64,000 nucleotides of DNA from the NCBI GenBank assembly GCA_016748015.1, contig JAAOMT010000072.1:190299-254298 (forward strand), written 5' to 3'. Shown piece after piece: positions 47,001-57,959 of this stretch. The position numbers and the translations under genes are program-made. Below the pieces are notes generated by a model that had not been told where the DNA came from, searched no databases, and saw only the letters and a program-made list of their open reading frames with translations. This DNA is from Geosiphon pyriformis (lineage: Eukaryota > Glomeromycota > Glomeromycetes > Archaeosporales > Geosiphonaceae). Each line of letters begins with the position of its first letter. Position 1 is the stretch's first letter.

Positions 47001-48320
47001 TTGATGTAGTCAGTGGTAATTAGTTGTGTCCATGAGTCTGGGATTAGATTTGTGACATTCTTGACAAACTGTTGGCATTAGTGTTTTTGGATTCTTTCTT
47101 GTAATAAACTTTGAGTGAGAATTATTACAGATAAGTATTTCATCTTGTATATTTTCCCTCTAGTTGTGAATTGTTGAATAACTAAACAAGTTTTTTATGA
47201 TTAGTATATAGGCCAAAAAACAAACTAAAATAGTGTTTCCATATTTGTATGGCTTAATAAATGGCAAGACATTCCAGATCTGTTGTGTTGTAATTTTTTT
47301 CTACTGGGTTAGTGTTGTAACTGGTGTAAACAATTAGATGTTCTCTATTATTCAGTCCTATTTGTGATAAGACTGCTTCTAGAGCATTTTTCAAGACATC
47401 TGTAGCAACAATAAACTGTTTAGTGAAATCTGGATAAATTAGAATTGGGGATGTGATCAATTGCTGCTTAAGATAGTCAAATGCTTTCTGTTGGTTTTTT
47501 TTTCATAGATACTATATGTGTTTAGGCAACAACTAGTGAAGTGGTTTTGTGATAGTTGAGAATTCTTTAAAAAATTATTAATAGTATCCTGCCAATCCTA
47601 AAAATTTTTGTAATTTTTTGAAGTTGATTGGAGCTGGAAAATCTTTGACTTTTTGGATCTTGTCTGAATTAGATTTGATTTCATTTTTGCTAATTATGTG
47701 TTCTAGGAATTTTAATTCAGTTTTTTCAAAGAAGCATTTATTAGAATTGAGTTTCAATCCAGTACTATGAAAGCATTCAAAGACTTGCTGAAAATGAAAC
47801 AAGTAATTGTCGAATGTTTCCAAAAAAACAATAGTATTATCTAAGTATACTATAACTGATTTTTACAAAATTTCTTTATACATAACATCTATAAGATGCT
47901 GGAAGGTAACAGAAGCATTGCAGAGTCCAAAGGGCATTATGTTAAACTCAAAGTTTCTGTCTCAGGTGGTAAATGCCATTTTTTTTTTGTCTTTGGGATT
48001 TATTTTAACCTGCCAATATCCACTGGCTAGATTTAATGACAAGAATCATTTTTTGTTTCTTAAATTGTTCGGAATTTCTTGAATAAGAAGTGTGGGATAA
48101 CTATTTTCTCAGATGACATTGTTTAGCTTCCAATAGTCTATACAGAATCTTATCTTTCCATTTTTTTTGGTAACCAATACTACTGGGAAGGACCAAGAGC
48201 TTAGCAATTCTTTAATCAAGTCATTGTTGAGCATTTGTTGTATTTTTTGCTTAATTAGATTATTACCAAATAGGAATACTTGATAGGTCTGCTGTTTAAT
48301 AGGTTGTGTATCTCTCATGT
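47001..48320 (-). pseudogene. Element E: RT and RNase H (broken)
   Basis: Pieces 48109-48318, 47578-47823 and 47254-47460 give LLSSWSFPVVLVTKKNGKIR, FCIDYWKLN, LASGYWQV, IMPFGLCNASVTF and VIVYLDNTIVF. The active site is YLDN (47836-47847) where YLDD is expected. Then CFFEKTELKFLEHIIS and FLGLAGYY follow. RNase H starts with FIVATDVLKNALEAVLSQ. Several TGG-to-TAG type stops occur. Confidence 0.88.
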
Positions 48321-49510
48321 CAATCTAATGCTTTACAATATTAGTGCATCCAAACTCATTTTCACTGATAAAGACATTGGCATATTGATTCAAGAGAATT
48401 TTAAGTTGCATTTGCTGGAAAGTACTCAGGTTTCCCAAGTGTAGTTTGTCAATTTCTTCTGGTGTAAACAGGTAATTTTTTTTGGCAAGTTCCATACTTG
48501 TGAGATAATATCACAAAATAAGAATAGCTGTACAAAATCTGAAATAGGCTGGAATTGTTTGGGATGTTGAATATCTGATAAGATAGAACCAATGAGGGTC
48601 TCTTTAGAGATTTCAATTGCATCTTCTATAAGGTTGTGGATGGGAATTTTGAAGTGTTTATGGGTCTTGGCCAGTAGGTATAGGTTAACAACATTAGCTA
48701 AGGAACAGATTTCAGAGTCAGCTTCAAATAACAGAGCTTGATTTTGGATTTTTCAATTTACTTTGAGAATGTATTGTCAGTATGAGAGGATAGAAATGAT
48801 TGTATTAGTGTAGATAAGTTCTATCTGGTCACTGTTTTTCTCCAGAAAGTTGACTAGTACGTTTCCTCTTCTACTTAATCCAAACCTATTAATTTCTCAA
48901 GCAGTGAGACCTAATTTTTCTCTGGTTGTTATTGGAGTTAATTGTGATACTTTAACTAGGAGTAAGAAGATAGCTTGGACAATTTTTTCTTGTGATTCTA
49001 TTTTGTAGGGTTTGTCTGAATTGTTTTATAGCATCATAATAATGTTTTCTATATAACTGACATCAATAATTCCTCTCTTTACATTGATTTTTTTTTGGTT
49101 AGACTAAATCGAAAGGCAACTTGTATCATTGTACTAACAGGAATTTTTAATGCTATCTTAAAATTTATTGTTACAAGGGAATATAAAACTATAACTATGG
49201 ATAATTGTTCAGAGTATCATAAGTCAAAACCAGCATTAATGTCATGTGCTCTTTTAGGACAGATTCTTTTCTCATTGTTACTGTACCATTTTAATTCTAA
49301 TTCTTTGAAAAAATCTGAATAAGTGAAATACTGTTCTGTTTTAGTATCTTCAGTTGGATCTTGAAATGACATGTTTTCAGTAATTAATTCTTTTTTTACC
49401 TCAGGCTCAGGTAGTTTGGTTATTGGGTATAGTTTTCTTGGAGGTGGATTAAACATGAAATCATATTTGTTACAGTACTGAAAGTAACAAGGAATCAAAC
49501 AATGATCACA
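48321..49510 (-). pseudogene. Element E: dUTPase-containing segment (broken)
   Basis: 49217-49498 begins with cysteines (CYFQYCNKYDFMFNPPP) and ends at dUTPase motif 1 (INAGFDL). The rest follows with stops: KIALKIPVSTMIQVAFRFSL (motif 2 with RSSL now RFSL), then a frameshifted GIID/GN block near 49060. The arrangement is the same as in element H and lies between the cysteine-rich segment and RT. Confidence 0.72.
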
Positions 49511-49990
49511 CAGTTTTGTGTTTAGGTCAGCTAACTACTGTTTTTGCTCTTTTTAGGTTGAAGCCAATTTCTGGTATTGTCTTAAAATGTGTTCAGGTCA
49601 TCTGTAAAGAAATCTTTTGTGATGTAGTCAGATCTATTATATTCTCCAATCTACTGAGTGCTTATCTTCAGGTGTCTTTAATCAAGATTTTTTTTTACAC
49701 TCAATTATTGATCAAAATAGTGTATTGACATGCTTTGTCATATGTTCTTTTTTTGCCAAGAACATTGTTTCATAGTTTTTCATTTGGCAGAATCTTGTTA
49801 CAAGCAAGACATGGTGTATTGTCCTATTTATCTTGTCATTTTGGTCTGTCAAATCTTTGCAACACACAAAATCTGCAGTAATATTTAGTGGTGATTGGCC
49901 ATTTTTTGTTATTTCCAATACATGTACCTATAAAAGATAACTTTTTTTCACAGTCGACACAAATTAATTTTAGGGTTCAATACTATTGAT
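49511..49990 (-). pseudogene. Element E: cysteine-rich zinc-ribbon-like segment (broken)
   Basis: Minus-strand translation around 49980-49760 reads LICVDCEKKLSFIGTC, YYCRFCVLQRFDRP and NTPCLACNKILPNEK, parallel to element H. Cysteine pairs are kept although stops interrupt the frame, which suggests that the domain was once under constraint. Confidence 0.6.
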
Positions 49991-50089
49991 TTCCTTGACT
50001 TGGGATGGGATAGTCTGTAGGTGTCGATTGTAGTTTTTCTTTTACTTTTCCTTTTCTCTTTTCTTTTCAAGTTGGTGGTAAGGGTAACT

Positions 50090-50570
50090 CTGCTTAATAA
50101 TCATCAGTCCAAGAAACTTAATAGGCCTTTATTGTTAGTAGTAGTATTGAGTCTTCAAATTTAATCAGCAGTTTTTCTGGGCTTTGAGCTTTAAAGTGTT
50201 TACATATAGCCAGAACTTGTGTATGCTGTCCGTTAAAGGTAATCTGTAATTCCTGCATATTCCAGTCAATGGTAGTATTAGCTTTGGCTAATCTATTGTT
50301 TCCTATGAGCACTTAATATTGAATGGCCTCTATAATGAGCACTTTGGTGGGGATTTAAATTCTGTTGATTTTAAAGAGAAAGTTGTCAATTTCTCCTATT
50401 GGGGTTTTAGTATTTCCATCTGCAGTTATAATTTGGACAGTAGCTACATGGTCTATTTAGTGATCTAGTTGATCCATAAATTGCTTCGTGATTATACTAC
50501 CTGCTAATCCACTATTAAGAATTGGTTTGATGTCCATGTTTTCAACTCTAGCATTGGTATACAGAACAGT
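50090..50570 (-). pseudogene. Element E: aspartic protease (broken)
   Basis: YTNARVENMDIKPILNSGLA and then GSIITKQFMDQLD correspond to the protease of element H. The active-site DSG has become NSG (50508-50516). The C-terminal half is open at 50118-50312 (LIGNNRLAKANTTIDW). Confidence 0.75.
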
Positions 50571-50939
50571 TATTGGTTTATCCTGATTAATGGTGGCTCC
50601 ATTAAAAAGGCTATTGGTGTTCAGATGGTCAATGTTGAAGGGAAAGATAGTGACAAAAGTAGTGTCTTCAGTAATAGTAACGAGGAGAATGGTATTGTTG
50701 ATTTAATTTTGACTTAGAGGGTTGGGTATTTCTCCTATCTCCTTCCTTTTTAACAATATAGAGTTAAAAAAATCTTGATTTTCAGTAAAACTGAGATATG
50801 AGGCTTAATTCGGATATCTATTTGGTATTGGTTGGGATGGGAGATTGACTTAATTTGTTTTTTAAGAGGGTCTGCTACTAGTTTGTATTTGATTTCTATT
50901 AGGGTTTTGCTATCTTTGATTGTGGTCAATTACATGTGG

Positions 50940-52690
50940 TCTAGACTAGTTATAGACTGAGTTTTGGTACTGAGAGGATGCTTGAGTCACTAATAGTAGC
51001 AGATAGTAATTTTGAGATATTTGTGGTGAGTACTGAGGTGGCTAATACTGGAGTGTGAAGTATTGGAGTCCTATAGTCTGAAGATATCTTGGTTGTTGAA
51101 GATATTGACTTTCTTGATTCTGGTTTACTAGTTTCTTTTGGCAGTTCCAGATAATGTGTTCTAGTTTTTGGCAATAATAGCAATTGTGAGGATCTGATCT
51201 TCAAGGTTGTTGCTAATATCTGCTGTTGCTGACAATTTTGTTGCTGATATCTGCTGTTGTTATTGGTTTCTCTTTGTTGTAGTGATTAGTAAGTTCCTGT
51301 TGTACTGGTTAAAAATTCCTTAATTTTCTGAGTTAATTTCTTACTTAATTAGATTATTTTTGTATTGATATTAAAGGTTCTATTAATGGCTAAATTAACA
51401 GCTTGGGTGTGATTAGCTTCTTGCTTAACTGACTTGAAATTGCATGCAAGAGTGACAGTATTCTGTAAATTTGTTAGATATTAGGGTCTTATGGATCTTA
51501 GAAGGCTGCTTTTTAGTCTCATAACAAATTGATTAAGAACTTGCACTATGGTGTAGTAGTCTCTTTTAATTGTTAGTATTTGACAAAGAATTTGGTTGAA
51601 TTGTCCAAAATAAGTAGTCACTATTTTATGATCTTTTTGTTTTATTATACTAAATTAATTCTGTAATCTGATAAGAGTATTGAGGTCACAAAAGTATCAT
51701 AGAAAGGCAAGTTTAAAGGTGGTAAAGTTGGTGGGTTTTTCTGTCAGACTTTGATATCATGAATCTGTAGTCCCAGTCAAAAAAAATGGCAGTACTTGAA
51801 TAGTTCTGTTATTATTCCAGTTGTTGGCAGTAATTGCTTTCTTGGCTTCTGTAATCCACAAGTATACATTGTTTTTTTCTTTCAAGAATTTCTCTAATTT
51901 GACAATATCTTAGTAGGTTATGATCTGGTAGATAGGTGAAATCTTATTGGTTAATAATGAGAGTTTTGTAGGCCATATAATAGGGTGTTCTCCTGGCACT
52001 AATTTTGGTTGTTTCCCTTTGTTAATTTTCTCAATGAGCTGGAGGATAGCTGTTTTTTCAGAGGGGGTAGTTGATAATTTGTTTAAGAATTGAGTTGGTG
52101 GTGGTTTCTATGTCAACATATTTTCATCTGTTTTATTGATTGTTGGAGTGAAGTTCCCAAATAATGATCTATATTCTCCTAGGGATCTGGTCCAATTGTT
52201 ATAACTCCATGGGTGTTGATTTCTGGAAGTTTGTGGTATTTCTGCCTGGATTTTTGTGGTTGGGTTAAATACAATTCTACTTTTTGGTGTTTAATAGTAT
52301 AATGGAGTTGTTGGAAAAAAGAATCTTGGTTTTTTGTTAACTGTTAAGTAAGCTTGTTTTCATGCGGCTGCTGTGCTATTGGATTTGGACTCATATTTTT
52401 TAGGATCAGGTTTTGCTGGTTGTTTTACTTGAGAATAGTGTTTTTTTGTATAGTATTCAATATCTTTATCAAGTATACAAAAGGTTTTGGCTATGGCTTG
52501 GGTAGTAATATTTGTTGAGTGGGCTAATAATTTTTGATGAATTTGTTCTTTAAGTTTCCCAGTGTCTGTTGTTTGGCCTAGAAAGCAGTCAATTTTTGCA
52601 TACAGATAGTTACAAAATTGGTTTTCTGTGATAACAGTTTTTGTGAGTATTCCTAAGTCTTTCCGAAAGTGTTAAAATAATGCTCTTTCA
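50940..52690 (-). pseudogene. Element E: gag (broken)
   Basis: Mostly closed by stops. A CCHC knuckle (CYYCQKLEHIIWNC) remains at 51141-51182. Upstream, short pieces resemble the capsid region of element H, with a W-x-N-N pattern near 51830. Confidence 0.65.
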
Positions 52691-52765
52691 TACAGGATGT
52701 GATCTTTTCTTATTGTTTCAATAGTCACCACTTTTGTGAATTTTCAGGGTGCTTTGTCTCTGTGG

Positions 52766-52793
52766 ATTTTATAACTTTACAAGGAGCACTAAA
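52766..52793 (-). other. tRNA primer binding site of element E
   Basis: After the 5' LTR the sense strand reads TTTAGTGCTCCTTGTAAAGT and continues. TAG stands where TGG is expected. Its complement ends ...AAGGAGCACTA, like a tRNA 3' end with CCA altered to CTA. It resembles the site in element H but for a different acceptor stem. Confidence 0.5.
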
Positions 52794-53843
52794 TATTATG
52801 GGTAAACTTGGTGTAGTAAAAAAATGGTAATGTTTGGTGCTCTCAATTATCAATAATACATGTTTTGCATAATTCTATTAACTTAGTCTTGATTATTAGT
52901 CTCTAAAAATTTTATCTACTGGTTGTAAATTTATCTATTGAGTTCTTTGGTTATAAGGCACAAAAGTTTGGCTTTTGCTGATTGCAACTTCTTTAAAATA
53001 TAAGCTATCTTTTCTGAGCTTATAAGCACAATTGTTAGAATCTGGTGTTGTCTTTTCACCCTTCTGATAAGCTAACAAGATAATGTTAATATCCAAAACT
53101 TAAGAGGAGCTTTCCTCTTTTACCAGGCTATCACAAAATCTATTCTCAAATAGTTGATTTTACTATGTTGCTACTCTACAAGAGAAAATAAAGAAAAAAA
53201 AGAAAAAAAAAGAAAATAAAGAAAATAAAAGAAAAGAAAAATAAAAAAAGATAAATTAGTATCATCAATCACTGTAATCAAGAGCAACTGGTCCAAATTA
53301 TTAATAGTTCAAAGTGGTTATGCTAAAAGCATCTGTTTTAGAACAAAGATACAAAACAATAGTTAATTCATGTAAATTCTACAAAGTTCAAAAACATGAA
53401 TTTGTGATTCTGATTTCTCAATAATTGATTTATTTCAGAAGATGAATATGGAATAGAATAAATGATAGAAAGAGTAAGAATATTTGATTTTTGTCTAGTG
53501 GTTTGTATTTAGATGTCTTTTTTCTAACTTTTACAACTATTCCTTTTTATACATTTTTTTAGTTTTACAGGATTGCTTTTGATTGTTTTGTTATTGCTAA
53601 TTATTGCTTTGCTATTTCTGTTATTGCTTTGTTCTTCTACATTATTTCTAATTATCCTATATTATAATGTGTTATCTGGTGTTATTACATGTTATTCTGT
53701 ATTATTCTACATTGTAATGTGTTATTCTTTATTATCCTAAGTTATAATACATTATCCAATGTTATTGTGCACTATTCTGTATTATGTCATGTTTTAGTTA
53801 TATTTCTTTATAACTTTGGATTGGTTTTTCTACTTGGATAATA
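52794..53843 (-). repeat. 5' LTR of element E
   Basis: 1050 bp partner of 43835-44877. Ends are TATTATGGG (TG changed to TA) and GGATAATA. It has an A-rich tract (about 53185-53255) and the tattat/ttctgtatt repeats (about 53650-53790). Confidence 0.92.
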
Positions 53844-53909
53844 GTGCAAACAATCAAATTTCTATTTGATTTGCCAGAACCAATTATATAAAAGAAACAG
53901 AAAAAATTC

Positions 53910-55050
53910 TGACTGCTCTCAAAGAATCATAAAATTTGAAGAAAAAAAAATTGTGATCTACAACATGTATACTAATTTATTAACTAAATACTCTAAAAAA
54001 ACAAAAACAATCTAGAAAACTTTAGCTCACTATTATTGATCTATCTTGGGAAAAACCATTGCTGAGTACATTAAAACCTGTAATATCTGCCAAAGAAGAA
54101 AAAAATTCAATCGCAAGAAAGATATTCATCCAATCTCTGTTAATTAACTATTTAACAAAATTGGCATAGATGTTATTGAACCTTTAACAATAACTCTTGA
54201 TAACAACAGATACATTATCACAGCTACCAACTATCTTACAAAGTGGGTAGAAGCAAGAGCCATTTCAAACCAAACAGCAGTCTCAATAACCAATTTTATT
54301 TATAAAAATATTATTTACCATTATGGCTGCTTCAAAGAACTTTTATCTAATAGAGAAAAAACTTTTTTCAGTACACTGGTTAAAAAACTTTGCAGAAAAA
54401 TGGAAATATATCATAAACTTTCTTCCTCTTATTACCCTTAAACAAATGGCTTAGTGAAACATTTTAATAGAACACTATGTGAAATTTTAGCCAAAACCAG
54501 TAAAGAAACAAACTTATAAGACAAAGTACTGTCTTTAGCTTTGTTTGCTTATAAAACTGTGAATTATGATATAATAAGTTATAAACTTTTTTATCTGCTC
54601 TATGAATGCATGACAATACTATCAATAGAAACTAACATTGAAACAATATTCTTTGAAGAAATCACAATAGAAAATTACAAAAACATTTTGCAAAGAAGAT
54701 TTGGTACTATTCTTGACTCCTTGGTAGAAGCACAAATAATTGCTTTTGAAAAAATAAAACAGTTCTATGAAAACCTTAAGAAAAAAAAACCTATAAAACA
54801 CTTTCCTTAAGTGTTAATGACTTGGTATTTGAATACTATTCAAATAGAAATAATGTCTATGGTAATAAATTTTCTAGCTGGTGAAAAGAACCCTTTATAA
54901 TCAACAGAGTTTTGAACAATAGTACTTATATTCTTTAAAATTAATCCAGAACAATCTTTAATAATCATTTTGTTTATGGTACATGACTCAAAAAATATCA
55001 TAAACGACCTGATTGGTTGCCTGTTGTGATAATACTGACTCAAATAATCA
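53910..55050 (+). pseudogene. Element D: integrase and C-terminal module (broken)
   Basis: Reads YNMYTNLLTKYSKK, then CNICQRRKKFN (end of the HHCC zinc region), IGIDVIEPLTITL, TNYLTKWVEA, LLSNREKTFF, TNGLVKHFNRTL and ALFAYKT. The catalytic positions are N (54229-54231), N (54349-54351) and K (54457-54459) where D, D and E are expected. All three changes are single G-to-A steps. 54541-54810 is the open C-terminal piece. Confidence 0.88.
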
Positions 55051-55059
55051 GCAAAAATT

Positions 55060-55723
55060 AAGTATAAATAAATGTACTATTCTCAAAACAAAAGTATCTT
55101 CAATTGACATAAACAATTATTTTCTGAATTAAAACATTTAAAATGTCTTCTATACTCTTTATGAATATTGGATCAAAAACTATCCAAATGCTACTCTGAC
55201 CATTGGAAAACAAATTATCATAACTGATAATAGTAAAACACATACTGTTATTAGATCAAAGAAAACCACTACCAGAAGAAAAAAAATTGATAGCAAAATA
55301 GATAAATATCTGTTGAAAAGTATAACAGTAGTTATACTCTTACCTTCCAGCACAAATAAAAAAACAATCCAAGAAATCTTGTTCATAGACAAAAAATTGT
55401 TATATAAAAGGCAATTAGAACTCTATGGTTGTCTTAGTAAAATCATAGAGGATATAAAACTTATGAAGAAAACAACTTTAAAGATACAGACAAAAATTTT
55501 GGGCATTATATAATTAGATGTTCCAAGAGTTTTAACTATTGCTAAAAGAGCCAAAACTCTAATACAAAGATTTGGTCTCTTAAATACAAAACTTATTTTG
55601 TCTCAATTATTATATACTTTATTCACCAAAAACTTCAATAAACTAGTTAGTTTTGAATTAAACAAAACTCTTCAATTAAATTATTTCATAAATAGCTTAA
55701 TTTTACCAGAGCTCAATCTCTTT
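55060..55723 (+). pseudogene. Element D: extra coding region before the 3' LTR (unknown)
   Basis: Coding-like sequence after integrase with short open pieces (55313-55513: LLPSSTNKKTIQEILFID then GCLSKIIEDIKLMKK). It continues LYTLFTKNFNKLVSFE to just before the purine run. Position and a faint LYxLF similarity suggest it is the counterpart of the extra ORF in H, E and G. This is a weak match. Confidence 0.4.
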
Positions 55724-55734
55724 GGAAAGAATAA

Positions 55735-56125
55735 TATTATGATTGAAACTTACACTTTTTATTAATTATTACATATATTAGCCACTAATGTCACATAATT
55801 AGCCATTCTATTTTTAGATAGTAATTATTGACCTGATTATTGACCTGATTATTGATCTGATCATTAACTTAATTGTTAATCTGATTATTGACCACTTTTG
55901 ATAGCTATATAAGCAATAAATTTCTTAGCTATAGAAAAGCATGTCAGAAATACAAAGTATATTAGAAATAAAAGAAATCAAATAAATAAAATAACAACTT
56001 TTATCTCAATCTTTCTCTTATCACTAAATTCTTCTTTCTTTATCTTCAAGTATTCAAACATCTTGGGATAAAAGATTACTTGTTGGTTATTTTCTATCTT
56101 TTTCCTAAAACGTGTAATTATAACA
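55735..56125 (+). repeat. Candidate 3' LTR of element D
   Basis: 391 bp from TATTATGATTG (TG changed to TA) to TTATAACA. It is preceded by a purine run GGAAAGAATAA (55724-55734), and a TATATAAGC box lies near 55904. There is no partner LTR in the window, so the call rests on termini and position. Confidence 0.55.
55824..55895 (+). repeat. 12-bp tandem repeat (six units)
   Basis: Six consecutive units of attattgacctg, the first two perfect and the others with one to four changes. It lies inside the candidate LTR of element D, just upstream of the TATA-like box. Confidence 0.85.
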
Positions 56126-57781
56126 TTTGAAGATTATTTAATAAAACATGACTAAAGAGTACATCTGATACCTAATATTAAATTCTAAGAGTGCTAACAT
56201 AAGGTATAGAATTATACCAGTGTATGATCATTTGTTGACAGTATAAACTATCTTTCTACTTTCAAATTCCCCAGTTATTTTTTGAAAAGTATAGCAATTG
56301 AAATATTTTATGAGACTGATCTTGTATATTGAATTCATACTCATTCAATTCGCTCTTTGAAATTGAATTCCCTTTGATTCTTTTTATCACTCTACAATCT
56401 TGTTCTCCCTTACTATCTATTAGCTTATTACTCTAACCTGTAATAATAATATTATTATAGGCATATTTTTTAAAAAACTTGCTAAATTATTACAAAATTA
56501 AAATTTTTATTCAAAAACAAAAACAAACAACAGTTAATAAAACTCTTTATAAAAAAATTTGTTAATTTTTCAAAAATTACTATAATATAAAACATAATAA
56601 TATTATAACTTACTTTAATCATAAATATTTAAAACTTTATATTTTTTGTCTAATTGTCTCTAAGATAATTAAAAAACATGTAAAATAGTTGAATATTAAA
56701 ATTAATAAAATCTTAAAAAGATTTATTCAACACAAAAGTATTAAATTTTTATTATAAAACCAAGTTTTAAGTTATTAAATAGAACAAATAACTACAGTTA
56801 CTATTGAATTCAATGATTAACTAATTAAAAAAAATTTCCCAAACTTCTTAATATACACGAAAATAAAATGCAATTCTTAAATAGATGAGTTTAAAAATTC
56901 AAAAAACAAAATCAGTTATGTATTTACTAGAGTTCTGATTAAACCAAACTAAACTGAACTTTGGATGTTGTTCAAATTTGATTTGAATTATAAACTGAAC
57001 TTAAACTGAACCAATTTTTCAAAGTAAGTTCAGTTCAAGTTTGGCATTGAACTTTTTTAACAAGTCTGAATTCAGTTTAAGTCTAATTCAAAATTCATAA
57101 ATTTGTTCAAGTTTAATAGAATTAAAAAAATATATAACTTGTATTATTTGTTTATTAATTATTATTTTATTTAATTACTATAATTAGTTAAAGAGGTATA
57201 TAAAACTATGCATGTATAACAATTCTACTTTCCAATTTATTAAAATGAATTTATTGTTAACATCATTTAATGTTGTTAAAAATTCGAAATTCGAAATAAC
57301 AGAATTTGATAATCCAAATGATCTAAATATTAATATATTTGGTAAATGTAGTTTTTAGATAAGTTTGAGTAAACAAAAAAAAAACAGCTAAATATACAGT
57401 CTTAAAATGTGTGCATAAACTATTTTTTTGTAGAACTATAAACACTACCAAACTTTTATGGCACTATTTAAAGGCTTTTCATTAAACAATATATGTTACA
57501 ATAAAAAAATATTATAAAAAAAGGCAAAATGTTTAGAAAGATTACAAGGCAATTAAAAAAATGTTTTGATAAGTAAAATTGCTATTTTTTTTTATAAATT
57601 TTGGCCAATTTAACTAGAAAACTGCTCTAGTTTTCTGTGATAACTGCTATTAACATTAATAATAAAAAACTTCATGATATAATTACTATTTGGCTTATTA
57701 ACTGTCAGCAATCACTTTTTATAGTAGAAAACTCCAAATTAATCAAAATATTTTAATATTTAAATCTCATTTTTTAACTTA
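56126..57781. other. AT-rich intergenic DNA with a small inverted repeat
   Basis: 1.65 kb, AT-rich, no ORF above 60 codons. A degenerate inverted repeat lies at 56943-56963 and 57025-57044 (arms with CCAAACT...GAACTT). It is surrounded by further GAACT/AGTTC motifs up to about 57120. No gene is recognised. Confidence 0.6.
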
Positions 57782-57959
57782 TTTTTTTTTTTTTTTTACA
57801 AATTTTACAAGTGAAGCCCAACTGCTATCCAGTACATAGAACCAAACTAAGTGGAACCAACTAAATACAGCTTATACACAGATTACATGTGGCCAGCCAC
57901 TCGGGCCAGACAAGACAACACTACACACTTATGGTAACAAAAGCATTATCACCCAAACC

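Larger units (their letters stand above)
43835..53843 (-). mobile_element. Ty3/gypsy LTR retrotransposon E (complete, heavily decayed)
   Basis: A 10.0-kb element with LTRs of 1043 and 1050 bp, transcribed leftwards, inserted into the pol region of element D. Internal order matches element H: gag, protease, cysteine-rich segment, dUTPase, RT, RNase H, integrase, GPY/F module, extra ORF, polypurine tract. Flanks are ATAC on the left and GTGC on the right, which could be a 4-bp target duplication altered by two G-to-A changes. CpG is very rare throughout. It is more decayed than H. Confidence 0.93.
53844..56125 (+). mobile_element. Ty3/gypsy element D, right part
   Basis: Continuation of D after element E: integrase, an open coding region, a short purine run and a candidate 3' LTR. 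The coding direction and A/C-rich composition match the left part. Its integrase follows in the correct order after the RNase H that ends before 43834. Confidence 0.85.

Noticed and set aside
55824-55895. CRISPR-like array
   Set aside because: Units are 12 bp, directly adjacent, without spacers, and lie in a retrotransposon of a eukaryote.
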